In this document: in pieces, positions 1 to 6,330 of the stretch
Numbering within the stretch: the first letter of the stretch is position 1
Layout of the letters: every line of letters starts with the position of its first letter
Assembly (NCBI GenBank): GCA_021818665.1
Contig: JAKATQ010000021.1
Coordinates: 1 to 16,552, forward strand
Reading direction: 5' to 3'
Origin: Nanobdellota archaeon
GTDB taxonomy: Archaea; Nanobdellota; Nanobdellia; Parvarchaeales; Parvarchaeaceae
DNA: 16,552 nucleotides
Translations under genes and position numbers: made by a program
Notes under the pieces: model-generated
The model's database searches: none
The model's input: only the letters and a program-made list of their open reading frames with translations
Told to the model about the DNA's origin: nothing

Positions 1-158
1 ATCTAGAATCCAACGCGAACATCATAAAGACGATAGCCGATTTTACTGAATTTCTGGGCCCGCAGAAAGGGAGGAGCACGGTTTATGTGTGCTCTAACTA
101 TTCTTGCAAGATGCCGACATCCGATCCGCACATGATGCTCTCGTTGCTCGAACAGTGA
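1..158 (+). CDS. C-terminal end of DUF255/YyaL-type thioredoxin-domain protein (partial)
   Basis: The reading frame is open from the window edge (first full codon at 3) to TGA at 156-158, giving 51 residues. The tail contains YVCSNYSCKMPTSDP followed by a short leucine-rich end. This resembles the C-terminus of the YyaL/SPATA20 family (DUF255), which ends in a segment of the form YVC-x3-C-x-x-PT-x-DP before the last helix. Family members carry an N-terminal thioredoxin-like domain and an alpha/alpha-barrel related to glycoside hydrolases, and their biochemical role is poorly defined. Only the tail is visible, so the assignment rests on this one motif. The gene ends 77 nt before kae1, which has its own promoter. 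Confidence 0.55.
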   Translation, partial: LESNANIIKTIADFTEFLGPQKGRSTVYVCSNYSCKMPTSDPHMMLSLLEQ

Positions 159-203
159 TTTTACACAGAGATATAAAACTTATCATCTGCCGAGCGGAAA
201 AAC

Positions 204-210
204 CTTAAAT
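204..210 (+). promoter_or_regulatory. TATA-like box of the kae1 operon
   Basis: CTTAAAT, preceded by a purine-rich GGAAAAAC stretch that could act as BRE, is centred about 29 nt before the ATG at 236. That spacing fits transcription starting at or next to the start codon (leaderless mRNA). No Shine-Dalgarno sequence precedes the ATG. Inferred from spacing and composition only. Confidence 0.5.
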
Positions 211-235
211 TCGGGGGCACTTCATACTTACTGGT

Positions 236-1198
236 ATGTACGTATTGGGCATAGAAAGCACGGCTCACACGTTCGGGGTCGGCATAGTGGAGGACGGTGA
301 AGTGCTATCCAACGAAAGGGACGTGTACAAGCCGGCCAGCGGCGGCATAATCCCGCGCGAAGCTGCGCTCCACCACTACACCCTCGGCCCGTCGATATTA
401 AAAGCGGCGCTCAAAAGGGCCGGCGTCGGCATTAAAGAAATCGACCTGTTCGCATTTGCACGCGGACCCGGCATCTTATCATGCCTCAAGACCGGCGCGC
501 AGATGGCCGCTTTTCTTTCTGCAAAATACGGCAGAGAGGTTGTCGGTGTCAACCACTGCATAGCGCACATAGAGATAGCACGGAAGTGCAGCGGGTTCGC
601 TGACCCGTTAATGCTCTATGTAAGCGGTGGAAATACGCAGATAATTACCTTCCAGAACGGAAGATACGTTGTCTTTGGAGAGACACAGGACATAGGCATA
701 GGAAACCTCCTCGACAAGGTGGGCAGGCGCCTAGGGATACCTTTTCCTGCCGGCCCTAAGATTGAGGAATACGCCAAAGCTGGGAAACATTATATAAAAA
801 TGCCTTATTCTATCAAGGGTATGGACGTAAGTTTTTCTGGGATAGAGACTTTCATATCACGCGTCCAGAATGAGCACCGCATAGAAGATGTCTGCTTTTC
901 CCTCCAGGAAACGGTATTCTCGATGCTCATAGAAGCAAGCGAGCGCGCCATGGCATACTGCAAAAAAGACAGCATGATAATAGCCGGAGGGGTCGCGGCG
1001 AACACGAGGCTCAACGAAATGGGTAAAATGATGTGCGGGGAGCGCGGGTCATCGTTCGCGAGGATACCGATGGAGTACGCAGGCGACAACGGTGCGATGA
1101 TTGCTTACACAGGTTATCTTATGAGGGACTATGACCGGCAATTGCCGCAGCCAAAGCCGAATTTTAGGACAGACGCCGAGGTGATAAAGTACAGATGA
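236..1198 (+). CDS. kae1: Kae1, KEOPS tRNA N6-threonylcarbamoyladenosine transferase subunit
   Basis: Kae1/TsaD is the catalytic subunit of KEOPS. It transfers the threonylcarbamoyl group from threonylcarbamoyl-AMP to A37 of ANN-decoding tRNAs. The 320-residue protein matches the usual archaeal length without a fused Bud32 domain. Visible hallmarks are the N-terminal ASKHA strand LGIESTAHTFGVGI (4-17), the metal-binding H107-x3-H111 in NHCIAH, the nucleotide-binding YVSGGNTQ (128-135), the loop AGGVAANTRL (250-259) and D284 in GDNGAMIA, the third metal ligand. The start at 236 is supported by the TATA-like box 29 nt upstream. It is the first gene of a coupled operon, ending one base before the next ATG. 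Kae1 is fused or adjacent to Bud32 in many archaea; here a DRG-like gene sits between them. Confidence 0.95.
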   Translation: MYVLGIESTAHTFGVGIVEDGEVLSNERDVYKPASGGIIPREAALHHYTLGPSILKAALKRAGVGIKEIDLFAFARGPGILSCLKTGAQMAAFLSAKYGREVVGVNHCIAHIEIARKCSGFADPLMLYVSGGNTQIITFQNGRYVVFGETQDIGIGNLLDKVGRRLGIPFPAGPKIEEYAKAGKHYIKMPYSIKGMDVSFSGIETFISRVQNEHRIEDVCFSLQETVFSMLIEASERAMAYCKKDSMIIAGGVAANTRLNEMGKMMCGERGSSFARIPMEYAGDNGAMIAYTGYLMRDYDRQLPQPKPNFRTDAEVIKYR

Positions 1199-1199
1199 T

Positions 1200-1895
1200 A
1201 TGCCGATAAACGCGCCGCAGGAATACTACGATCTGGAGCTTAAGTACAGCAAGGAAAAGGACTTAGACGAAAGGATGCGTATACTCAAGCAGATGATGAT
1301 AGTCCTGCCCAAGCACAAGGGGAGCGACAAGGAATTCGCATCCCTTAAGAGACGGATGTCGATGCTGAAAAAGGCGGCTAGCAGGACACCGCAGGTCCAC
1401 AGGACCGTAACTATAAGAAAGCGCTGGCCGCGCGTATGTCTGGTCGGTTACCAACCGGAAGACATCCTTAAAAGATTCAATCTTACAAAGCTTTCCGCGG
1501 TGTACTACGGCATGGTCACGATAAATGACATACCCGTCCAGGTAGTACTGATACCGACCGTGGACCGATACAAGGAGCTGGTCAGCCAAAGCGAGATAAT
1601 ACTGACAAAATCCCCCCTTGTATCGCTCCAAAAACGACAGATAACTATGGACGTCCCGGACCTCCACCGGGCCCTCTCGGCCGCGAACATAATAGGGATT
1701 TATACTGAAAACTCCACCGACGCCGTACCGATGCGCGAAGGCGACACTATACAGGAGCTCGCCGAAAGGCTGCACATGGAGATCAAAAAGGACACGTACG
1801 CGATCGTGTACGGGGACAGCGCAAAGTTCCAGGGACAGCGAGTGGGGATGTCGCATAGGCTCAGGGACAGGGACAGGGTGTTCATAAAAGTATGA
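1200..1895 (+). CDS. Degenerate DRG/Rbg-type protein with C-terminal TGS domain and eroded G domain
   Basis: The 231-residue protein has both ends of an archaeal DRG/Rbg (Obg-related) GTPase. The N-terminal helical region carries the diagnostic PKHKGSDKE (37-45) and LKRRMSMLKK (49-58). The C-terminus is a TGS domain (about 175-231) with MREGDTIQELAERLH, YGDSAKFQGQRVGMSHRL and DRDRVFIKV. The middle is much shorter than in family members of about 360 residues. Where the P-loop should be (RVCLVG then PNVGKSS), the sequence reads LVGYQPEDILKRFN (81-94): no GKS/T. LIPTV (118-122) stands where DTPG is expected, and no NKxD is seen. GTP hydrolysis is therefore unlikely. DRG proteins act in translation, so a ribosome- or tRNA-linked scaffold role is inferred. 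It starts one base after kae1 and overlaps bud32 by four bases (ATGA). Confidence 0.7.
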   Translation: MPINAPQEYYDLELKYSKEKDLDERMRILKQMMIVLPKHKGSDKEFASLKRRMSMLKKAASRTPQVHRTVTIRKRWPRVCLVGYQPEDILKRFNLTKLSAVYYGMVTINDIPVQVVLIPTVDRYKELVSQSEIILTKSPLVSLQKRQITMDVPDLHRALSAANIIGIYTENSTDAVPMREGDTIQELAERLHMEIKKDTYAIVYGDSAKFQGQRVGMSHRLRDRDRVFIKV

Positions 1896-2488
1896 AGACT
1901 ATCGCCATCGGGGCTGAAGCCACTATAATGCGTGACGGCAACGAGATAGTGAAAAGGCGCGACAGGAAAGGCTACAGGATAAACGAGCTGGATTCCGTGC
2001 TGCGTTCCAAGAGGTCTAAGCAGGAGTTCAGCATAATGCAGAAGTGTTTCCGTGCCGGCCTGGCCGTCCCGATGCCGATAAGCCTGTCAGATGATGGTTA
2101 TAGCATACGTATGGGGTTTATAGACGGGATGCCGCTGGCCTTCGCATTTGACGCGGCGGTCATGCCGTCAGTCGGCGTGGAAATCGCAAGGATGCATGGC
2201 CTGGGGATTGTGCACGGCGACCTTACGACGGCCAACGTTATGCTCGCAAACGGGCGCGCGTATATAATAGACTTCGGGCTCGGCTTTTTTTCGTCTAAGG
2301 ACGAAGACAGGGCTACCGATCTGTTCATTATGAAGAACGCGCTGAAATCCAAGCATCCATCAGAGCACGAGACCGCTTATACGCGTTTTCTTGACGCTTA
2401 CAAAGAAACTATCGGAAAAGAATTTAAAGGAGTGAAAACACATCTTAGAGATATAGAACTTAGGGGAAGGTACCATGAAAACGGTTAA
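1892..2488 (+). CDS. bud32: Bud32, KEOPS atypical kinase/ATPase subunit
   Basis: Bud32 is the small RIO-like kinase of KEOPS. It binds Kae1 and uses its ATPase activity to support t6A synthesis. The 198-residue protein has GAEATI (7-12) in place of a glycine-rich loop and IVKRRDRKGYR (19-29), with K21 the likely ATP-binding lysine. These are followed by NELDSVLRSKRSKQEF (31-46), the family's LD-x3-R-x2-R region, then the catalytic loop HGDLTTAN (108-115) and metal-binding DFGLGF (127-132). The basic tail ELRGRYHENG is typical of Bud32. Its ATG overlaps the previous stop (ATGA), and its 3' end overlaps rps15 by 14 bases, so translational coupling is likely. Confidence 0.93.
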   Translation: MKTIAIGAEATIMRDGNEIVKRRDRKGYRINELDSVLRSKRSKQEFSIMQKCFRAGLAVPMPISLSDDGYSIRMGFIDGMPLAFAFDAAVMPSVGVEIARMHGLGIVHGDLTTANVMLANGRAYIIDFGLGFFSSKDEDRATDLFIMKNALKSKHPSEHETAYTRFLDAYKETIGKEFKGVKTHLRDIELRGRYHENG

Positions 2489-2900
2489 GATAAAGAACAG
2501 ATTCGTGCCTCACTGGCTGACGTATACGCCAGAGGAGGTCGAAAAGATGATAGTCAACAAATACGAACGTGGGATGAACAAATCTCAGATAGGACTGGAG
2601 CTTAGGGACCAATACGGAATACCGTCCATCAAGGACCTCACCAAGAGCAACATAGGCAAGCTTATAAAGGCGAGGGGCCTGAAGGAAGAACTGCCTGAAG
2701 AGCTGGTCGCGATGTACAAGAAAGCCGTTAAATTGCACATGCATCTCGACAAGGAAGGCAAGGACAAGCAGTCTAAAAGAGGCCTTGTAATACTGGAAAG
2801 CCGCATAAAGCGCCTGATAAACTACTACAAATCAAGAAAGACCCTGCCGCAGAGCTATGAATACAGCCTTGAGAACGCTAGGCTCGTGGTCAAATTATGA
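2475..2900 (+). CDS. rps15: Small-subunit ribosomal protein S15 (uS15)
   Basis: uS15 binds the central domain of 16S rRNA and forms subunit bridge contacts. The archaeal form has an N-terminal extension before the four-helix S15 core. Visible here are WLTYTPEEVEKMIVNKYERG (the extension), the highly conserved LRDQYGIPSIKDLT, LPEELVAMYKKAVKLHMHL, then KDKQSKRGLVILESRIKRL and the end helix LINYYKSRKTLP. At 141 residues it is slightly shorter than usual, because the basic extreme N-terminus (MARMHSR..., KRP) is absent. The ATG at 2475 lies inside bud32, 14 bases before its stop, and its own stop overlaps rps3ae by four bases. Confidence 0.95.
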   Translation: MKTVKIKNRFVPHWLTYTPEEVEKMIVNKYERGMNKSQIGLELRDQYGIPSIKDLTKSNIGKLIKARGLKEELPEELVAMYKKAVKLHMHLDKEGKDKQSKRGLVILESRIKRLINYYKSRKTLPQSYEYSLENARLVVKL

Positions 2901-3427
2901 ACGAAGAGAGCATCTGGTACAAGGTCATTGCTCCGGCTTTTGATAAGATGCAGATAGGAGAGGTCTACGGCACCACTGACAACGTCATCGGCAGGAAGAT
3001 AGCTATAAGCGCATCGGAGCTCAAGGACGTAAAACCCAAGGCCGGTTACAAATTGTTCTTCAGAGTGGATTCGGTGTCTAACTCTGAGTGCAACGCGGAA
3101 CTTGACTCTTTGGTCCTGTCAAGAGAACAGGTCGGAAGGCTCACGAGGCACAACGTATCTAAACTTTCAGTTGTCGTGCCCGTCCAGATAGACAAAAAAC
3201 CATACGCGATGAAACTGATATGCGTGATAAACAAGGCGGAAAACGCCTACAAGAAGGCGGTTGCGGCCGAGGCCGCGAAATTCGTCAGCGGCGAGGTCAA
3301 GGACCGCGATATGAAAGACATAACGTTGGACGTCATAACCGGAAAGATACAGAACCAGCTCCACAAAAACCTTAACAAGATATACCCGACTAGGGCGGCA
3401 GAGATAAGGGCCGTCGTCCCAAGATGA
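2897..3427 (+). CDS. rps3ae: Small-subunit ribosomal protein S3Ae (eS1)
   Basis: eS1/S3Ae is an archaeal-eukaryotic small-subunit protein near the mRNA exit site. Family features are WYKVIAPAFDKMQIGEV (7-23), NVIGRKIAISASEL, KLFFRVDSVS, the turn SREQVGRLTRHNVSKL, and the C-terminal IQNQLHKNLNKIYPTRAAEI. The 176 residues are shorter than the usual 195-225; the lysine-rich N-terminal tail is missing. It overlaps rps15 by ATGA and is the last gene of the operon, facing the broken methyltransferase gene with an 18-base gap. S15 and S3Ae genes are neighbours of KEOPS genes in other archaea too (general knowledge), so the grouping is probably ancestral. Confidence 0.92.
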   Translation: MNEESIWYKVIAPAFDKMQIGEVYGTTDNVIGRKIAISASELKDVKPKAGYKLFFRVDSVSNSECNAELDSLVLSREQVGRLTRHNVSKLSVVVPVQIDKKPYAMKLICVINKAENAYKKAVAAEAAKFVSGEVKDRDMKDITLDVITGKIQNQLHKNLNKIYPTRAAEIRAVVPR

Positions 3428-3445
3428 TTTGACGGGCCTTGAGTC

Positions 3446-4050
3446 CTATTTTGATACGCGTGAAACGACGCTTATCCAAATGTTCGGTTTTGCCTCTTCG
3501 GTGAAGTGTTCTATGACGCGGAAACCCGCCTTTTCCAACGAATCTTCCAATTCAGCTTCGCCATAAAGGGAAAACAACCGCGTCTCTCCGTCTTCATTTT
3601 CGTGGATTTCGCCGGCTCCTTTCTTCACGGCCATCGCCAGCACCCCGCCTTTATTAAGAACTCTCTTAAAGCTGATAAGCACGCGCTGCGCGTCTATTTT
3701 CTTTATGTTCAAAAATGAGGCCATCGCCCATATGCCGTCGAAATAATTGTCCTGGAAGGCCAGATCCCGCATGTCCATCCAAATAAAATTCCCTTCTGGG
3801 GAAGAGGCTTTGGCTATTTTTAGCATCTCTTCGGAGAAGTCCGTTCCGATTACGTCAAAGCCCCGATGCGCCAGCTCTTTTGTATCCCTGCCCGGGCCGC
3901 AACCGACATCTAGTACTCTTGATTGGGTTTGAGGTATCTTACAAACGTCTCCATGAGCCTTTTTACATCGGATTTACAATACTTTTTGGACCATTTTCCT
4001 GCCGGGGAGTTATAAGCTTTCCTGTTGGATTCATAATCATCTCCGATCAT
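3446..4050 (-). pseudogene. Class I SAM-dependent methyltransferase, interrupted by one frameshift
   Basis: Two overlapping frames on the minus strand together make one methyltransferase. The 5' part runs from ATG (4050) for 46 codons, MIGDDYESNRKAYNSPAGKW to VRYLKPNQEY, and stops at TAG (3912-3910). The next frame, open from 3973 to 3446 without any ATG before the cofactor site, continues SRVLDVGCGPGRDTKEL (motif I), GTDFSEEML, FDGIWAMASFLNI, LNKGGVLAMAVKKG and EDSLEKAGFRVI. One added base in the AAACCC run (plus strand 3925-3930) would join them as YLKPQSRVLDVGCGPG. The fold and the motif IWA-x-ASFL match Methyltransf_11/25-type enzymes of unknown substrate. The disruption may be a real pseudogenising deletion or a sequencing or assembly error in a short homopolymer. 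Confidence 0.8.
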
Positions 4051-4072
4051 AATTTATTAAATTAAATAAATA

Positions 4073-4145
4073 TGGACTCGTCGGGGTTCGAACCCGAGGT
4101 CTCTCCCATGCCATGGGAGCGCGTTACCAGTTGCGCCACGAGCCC
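4073..4145 (-). tRNA. tRNA-Ala (anticodon GGC)
   Basis: The minus strand folds into a standard 73-nt cloverleaf. The acceptor stem is GGGCTCG with CGAGTCC, including the G3:U70 wobble that is the universal alanine identity element, and discriminator A73. The D arm contains AACTGGTAAC. The anticodon stem CTCCC/GGGAG closes the loop ATGGCAT, giving anticodon GGC (reads GCC and GCU). The T arm is TCGGG-TTCGAAC-CCCGA. CCA is not encoded and there is no intron. A strong TATA box lies about 28 nt upstream. The methyltransferase start follows only 22 nt downstream, so read-through is possible. Confidence 0.97.
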
Positions 4146-4166
4146 ACAACATCGTTTTTAGTCATA

Positions 4167-4180
4167 TTTATATATAAACA
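4167..4180 (-). promoter_or_regulatory. TATA box of tRNA-Ala
   Basis: On the minus strand this reads TGTTTATATATAAA, close to the archaeal consensus TTTATATA. Its centre is about 28 nt upstream of the tRNA 5' end at 4145, the expected TBP/TFB distance if transcription starts near the mature 5' end. The downstream edge of the box belongs to an AT-rich stretch following the membrane-protein gene. Confidence 0.7.
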
Positions 4181-4208
4181 TAAAATTCGGGCTGCCTAAA
4201 CCTCTAGA

Positions 4209-4988
4209 TTAAGCTTTATAGCCGCTGGATCCGCCGCTGCCTTCACGTCCAAATATCACTATGAGTATCCCGAGGAACAATCCTATCCCAATCGTCGCCA
4301 GTAAAAACGCGCCAGACGGAGCCACGAACAGCAGTATGAAAAGTAGTATGACCTCTATGGGCGCGAGCACCTTGACTAGGGCGCTATCCGTATTCTTCAC
4401 AACTTTTGCCATGCCGATGACTGCCGTGAGCAGGAAAAGGATCGCGATTATGAACGGCAGGAAAAGCGCCAGATTTACTCCCAGAGCGGCGTTTACCTGC
4501 GCATTGAAGGGCGCGTCGTTCTCCAAAATAAGCCAAAACAGCAGCATCAACGCAACTATGGCGAGCATGTGGTGGAAACGGATCCCTTGCCTTGCGGTTA
4601 TGAGGAGACCTAGAAGGAGTATGGCTGAGAGTATAGTTATCACAAAGACCTGCAGGAACAGGCTTATCACGGCCGGATTTGTGTACATAAAAATGAAGGT
4701 TATGGCGGCTATTACCAGAGCTATCGCATCCGAGCCTCCGCTAAGCGTCGTCTTCTTCAACCACAGCGAAAATATCACAAAAACCAGTACTGCAAAAAGA
4801 CCGGCATACATCAAAACATTGCTGCCCGGCGTGAATGAACCAAGATTATTCAGAATAGATGAAGTCAACGGCGACCCGCCAGAGCTAGACGGCAGTGTCG
4901 CACCGCCGAAAACTACTGAAACCGACAACAATACGGTCATCGCTGCAAGCCCTAAAAATGCGGTCATCATCGCCTTTGTGTCCAGCAT
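4209..4988 (-). CDS. Polytopic membrane protein of unknown function (about 8 TM helices)
   Basis: I do not recognise this 259-residue protein. It is strongly hydrophobic with about eight predicted membrane segments, near residues 7-28, 58-77, 88-104, 107-130, 139-156, 171-194, 207-222 and 224-247. A Ser/Gly/Pro-rich loop (32-56) follows the first helix, and the C-terminal tail is short and Gly/Ser-rich (GREGSGGSSGYKA). Charged residues are few: KK at 78-79, RQGIRFHH at 133-140 and EN-D at 156-158. No transporter signature or binding motif stands out. The ATG at 4988 is supported by an AT-rich box (TTAAATAA) 22-29 nt upstream. It is transcribed alone, ahead of tRNA-Ala and divergent from the TFS operon. 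Confidence 0.8.
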   Translation of the reverse strand: MLDTKAMMTAFLGLAAMTVLLSVSVVFGGATLPSSSGGSPLTSSILNNLGSFTPGSNVLMYAGLFAVLVFVIFSLWLKKTTLSGGSDAIALVIAAITFIFMYTNPAVISLFLQVFVITILSAILLLGLLITARQGIRFHHMLAIVALMLLFWLILENDAPFNAQVNAALGVNLALFLPFIIAILFLLTAVIGMAKVVKNTDSALVKVLAPIEVILLFILLFVAPSGAFLLATIGIGLFLGILIVIFGREGSGGSSGYKA

Positions 4989-5009
4989 ATCAATTACTGA
5001 TACACCCCA

Positions 5010-5018
5010 TTATTTAAC
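5010..5018 (-). promoter_or_regulatory. TATA-like box of the membrane-protein gene
   Basis: The minus strand reads GTTAAATAA, 22-30 nt before the ATG at 4988. A second AT-rich block, TTTAAA (5021-5026), lies just upstream. The 100-nt gap holds this box and the oppositely oriented box of the TFS operon. Confidence 0.5.
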
Positions 5019-5059
5019 GATTTAAAGAGGCTACTCTAGCCTTTGGCGTTTTTTTCACG

Positions 5060-5068
5060 TTTAAATAA
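5060..5068 (+). promoter_or_regulatory. TATA box of the TFS operon
   Basis: TTTAAATAA is centred about 26 nt before the ATG at 5089, the spacing for a leaderless transcript. It matters for gene structure: an in-frame TAA at 5074-5076 and this box both lie directly upstream, so the short TFS cannot be an artefact of a missed upstream start. Confidence 0.65.
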
Positions 5069-5088
5069 ATCCATAACCTATCTACTCT

Positions 5089-5328
5089 ATGAAAGAGGAA
5101 GAACTGGTATTGAAGGGCAAAAACAAGAAGATGCACATAAAACGCGCGGAAGAAGCGCCTTCCGAAGAGGAAGCGATTTCCGACACGGAGTTCGAGAGCA
5201 TAAGCTGTCCTAAATGCAACCAAAAAAGGGTCGTCGCTTGGATGGAGCAGACCCGTGCATCGGACGAGCCGCCGACAAGATTCTTCAAGTGCCTTAATTG
5301 CAACCATACGTGGAGAGAATACAGCTAA
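5089..5328 (+). CDS. tfs: TFS-like transcript cleavage factor lacking the N-terminal zinc ribbon
   Basis: TFS is the archaeal counterpart of the TFIIS C-domain/Rpb12.2-type cleavage factors. It inserts an acidic hairpin into the RNA polymerase funnel and stimulates RNA cleavage in backtracked complexes. The C-terminal zinc ribbon is intact: C40-x2-C43, the catalytic hairpin QTRASDEPPTRF with D59-E60, and C68-x2-C71 followed by the family ending HTWREYS. Normal archaeal TFS is about 105-110 residues, with a second ribbon at the N-terminus. Here residues 1-38 are a charged Lys/Glu-rich stretch with no cysteine. An in-frame stop and a TATA box just upstream exclude a longer start. The gene leads an operon with a ferredoxin-NADP reductase-like gene six bases downstream. 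Confidence 0.88.
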   Translation: MKEEELVLKGKNKKMHIKRAEEAPSEEEAISDTEFESISCPKCNQKRVVAWMEQTRASDEPPTRFFKCLNCNHTWREYS

Positions 5329-5334
5329 ATCGCC

Positions 5335-6330
5335 ATGGAAGAGGTAGAGCTGGTTATAGTCGGTGCCGGTCCTACCGGCCTTTTTGCCACGTTCTGCGCC
5401 GGACTTAGGATGATAAAAAGCGTCACTCTTGAGGCGACCGGAAAATATGGCGGCCAGATGTCCGAATTGTACCCGCAGAAGATAGTTTATGACATGCAGG
5501 CGATCCCAAAGATGCGAGCCGCCGATATAGTCGAAAGGCTGTACCAACAATCGCAGATGTTCAAAAACAGGGTCGAATCGGATTCCGATGTGACCGATAT
5601 AATACTTGGCCGGGACAAAAGATTCGTGATCGAAGTCAATAATAAGCAAAAATATGTATCGAGAGCCGTTCTAATATGCGCCGGCATCGGCAAGTTCGTT
5701 CCTAACAGACTTAACATCCCCGGGGAATCAGACTATGAAAATAAGGGCGTGTTTTACACTGTAAAAAACGTGGGCGATTTTTCCGATAAAGACGTCGTTA
5801 TAATGGGTGGTGGAGACTCGGCTTTCGATTACGCCATGCAGATCGAGCCGGTAGCGCGCAGCGTGACCATCGTGCACCACAACAACTTTCTTAAAGCCGC
5901 AGAAAAAACCGTCGAACAGGCACGTTCAAAGAGGAAGATAAACATCGTGCTCAATCACGACGCAAAGGAAATAGTAGGGGACGGCAGGGCCGTTTCGAGG
6001 ATAACCATAGCCGACAACGCCACTGGCATAAAAAAGAATCTCGACGCCGGAGCGATAGTCGTGGCTATAGGACATCAGGCAAAGCCGGACGCGTTCAAGT
6101 CTCTAAGCCTTGAAACAGAAGGAAGATACATCAAGGTAGACAGCTCATACAAGACCAACATAGACGGCATGTACGCTGCTGGCGATATAGCCAATATCGG
6201 TAGCGAGCAAAAAATGGCCCTCCTGTCGCTTGGCGGCGGGGAAGCCTATACGGCGATAAACAACATAAAAAAATATCTCTCCCCGACGGCCTCGCTTTTC
6301 GGCGGACACAGCACATCGCTTAATCTATGA
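5335..6330 (+). CDS. Ferredoxin-NADP(+) reductase, thioredoxin-reductase-like type
   Basis: This 331-residue FAD/NAD(P) flavoprotein has the thioredoxin-reductase fold but no redox CxxC. FAD-binding motifs are VIVGAGPTGL (7-16) and GGQMSELYPQKIVYDM (39-54). The second Rossmann motif is VIMGGGDSAFDYA (155-167), and the FAD ribityl site is MYAAGDIA (279-286). Where thioredoxin reductases have CATC, the sequence is GVFYTVKNVGDFSDK (138-152). The C-terminus has FGGHSTSLN, matching the xGHSSS-type tail of Bacillus/Chlorobium-type FNR (YumC). These enzymes pass electrons between ferredoxin and NADP(H). It lies between tfs and the NAD(P)HX dehydratase gene (ATGA overlap), so two NAD(P)-linked functions share an operon. 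Confidence 0.87.
   Translation: MEEVELVIVGAGPTGLFATFCAGLRMIKSVTLEATGKYGGQMSELYPQKIVYDMQAIPKMRAADIVERLYQQSQMFKNRVESDSDVTDIILGRDKRFVIEVNNKQKYVSRAVLICAGIGKFVPNRLNIPGESDYENKGVFYTVKNVGDFSDKDVVIMGGGDSAFDYAMQIEPVARSVTIVHHNNFLKAAEKTVEQARSKRKINIVLNHDAKEIVGDGRAVSRITIADNATGIKKNLDAGAIVVAIGHQAKPDAFKSLSLETEGRYIKVDSSYKTNIDGMYAAGDIANIGSEQKMALLSLGGGEAYTAINNIKKYLSPTASLFGGHSTSLNL

Noticed and set aside
3910..3930. Programmed -1 frameshifting in the methyltransferase gene
   Set aside because: The junction has no X-XXY-YYZ slippery heptamer in the needed frame (codons AAA CCC cannot re-pair after a -1 shift) and no evident downstream structure, so a deletion or error is more likely.
4051..4146. Integrated element at tRNA-Ala
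   Set aside because: tRNA genes are common insertion sites and the next gene is broken, but no integrase, no duplicated tRNA 3' end and no shift in composition were seen nearby.
4261..5025. Long plus-strand frame opposite the membrane protein (254 codons)
   Set aside because: It is the antisense shadow of a hydrophobic protein. Its composition (Met, Arg, Thr, Ser-rich, no domain) is that of a shadow, while the minus frame has clear membrane helices and a promoter.
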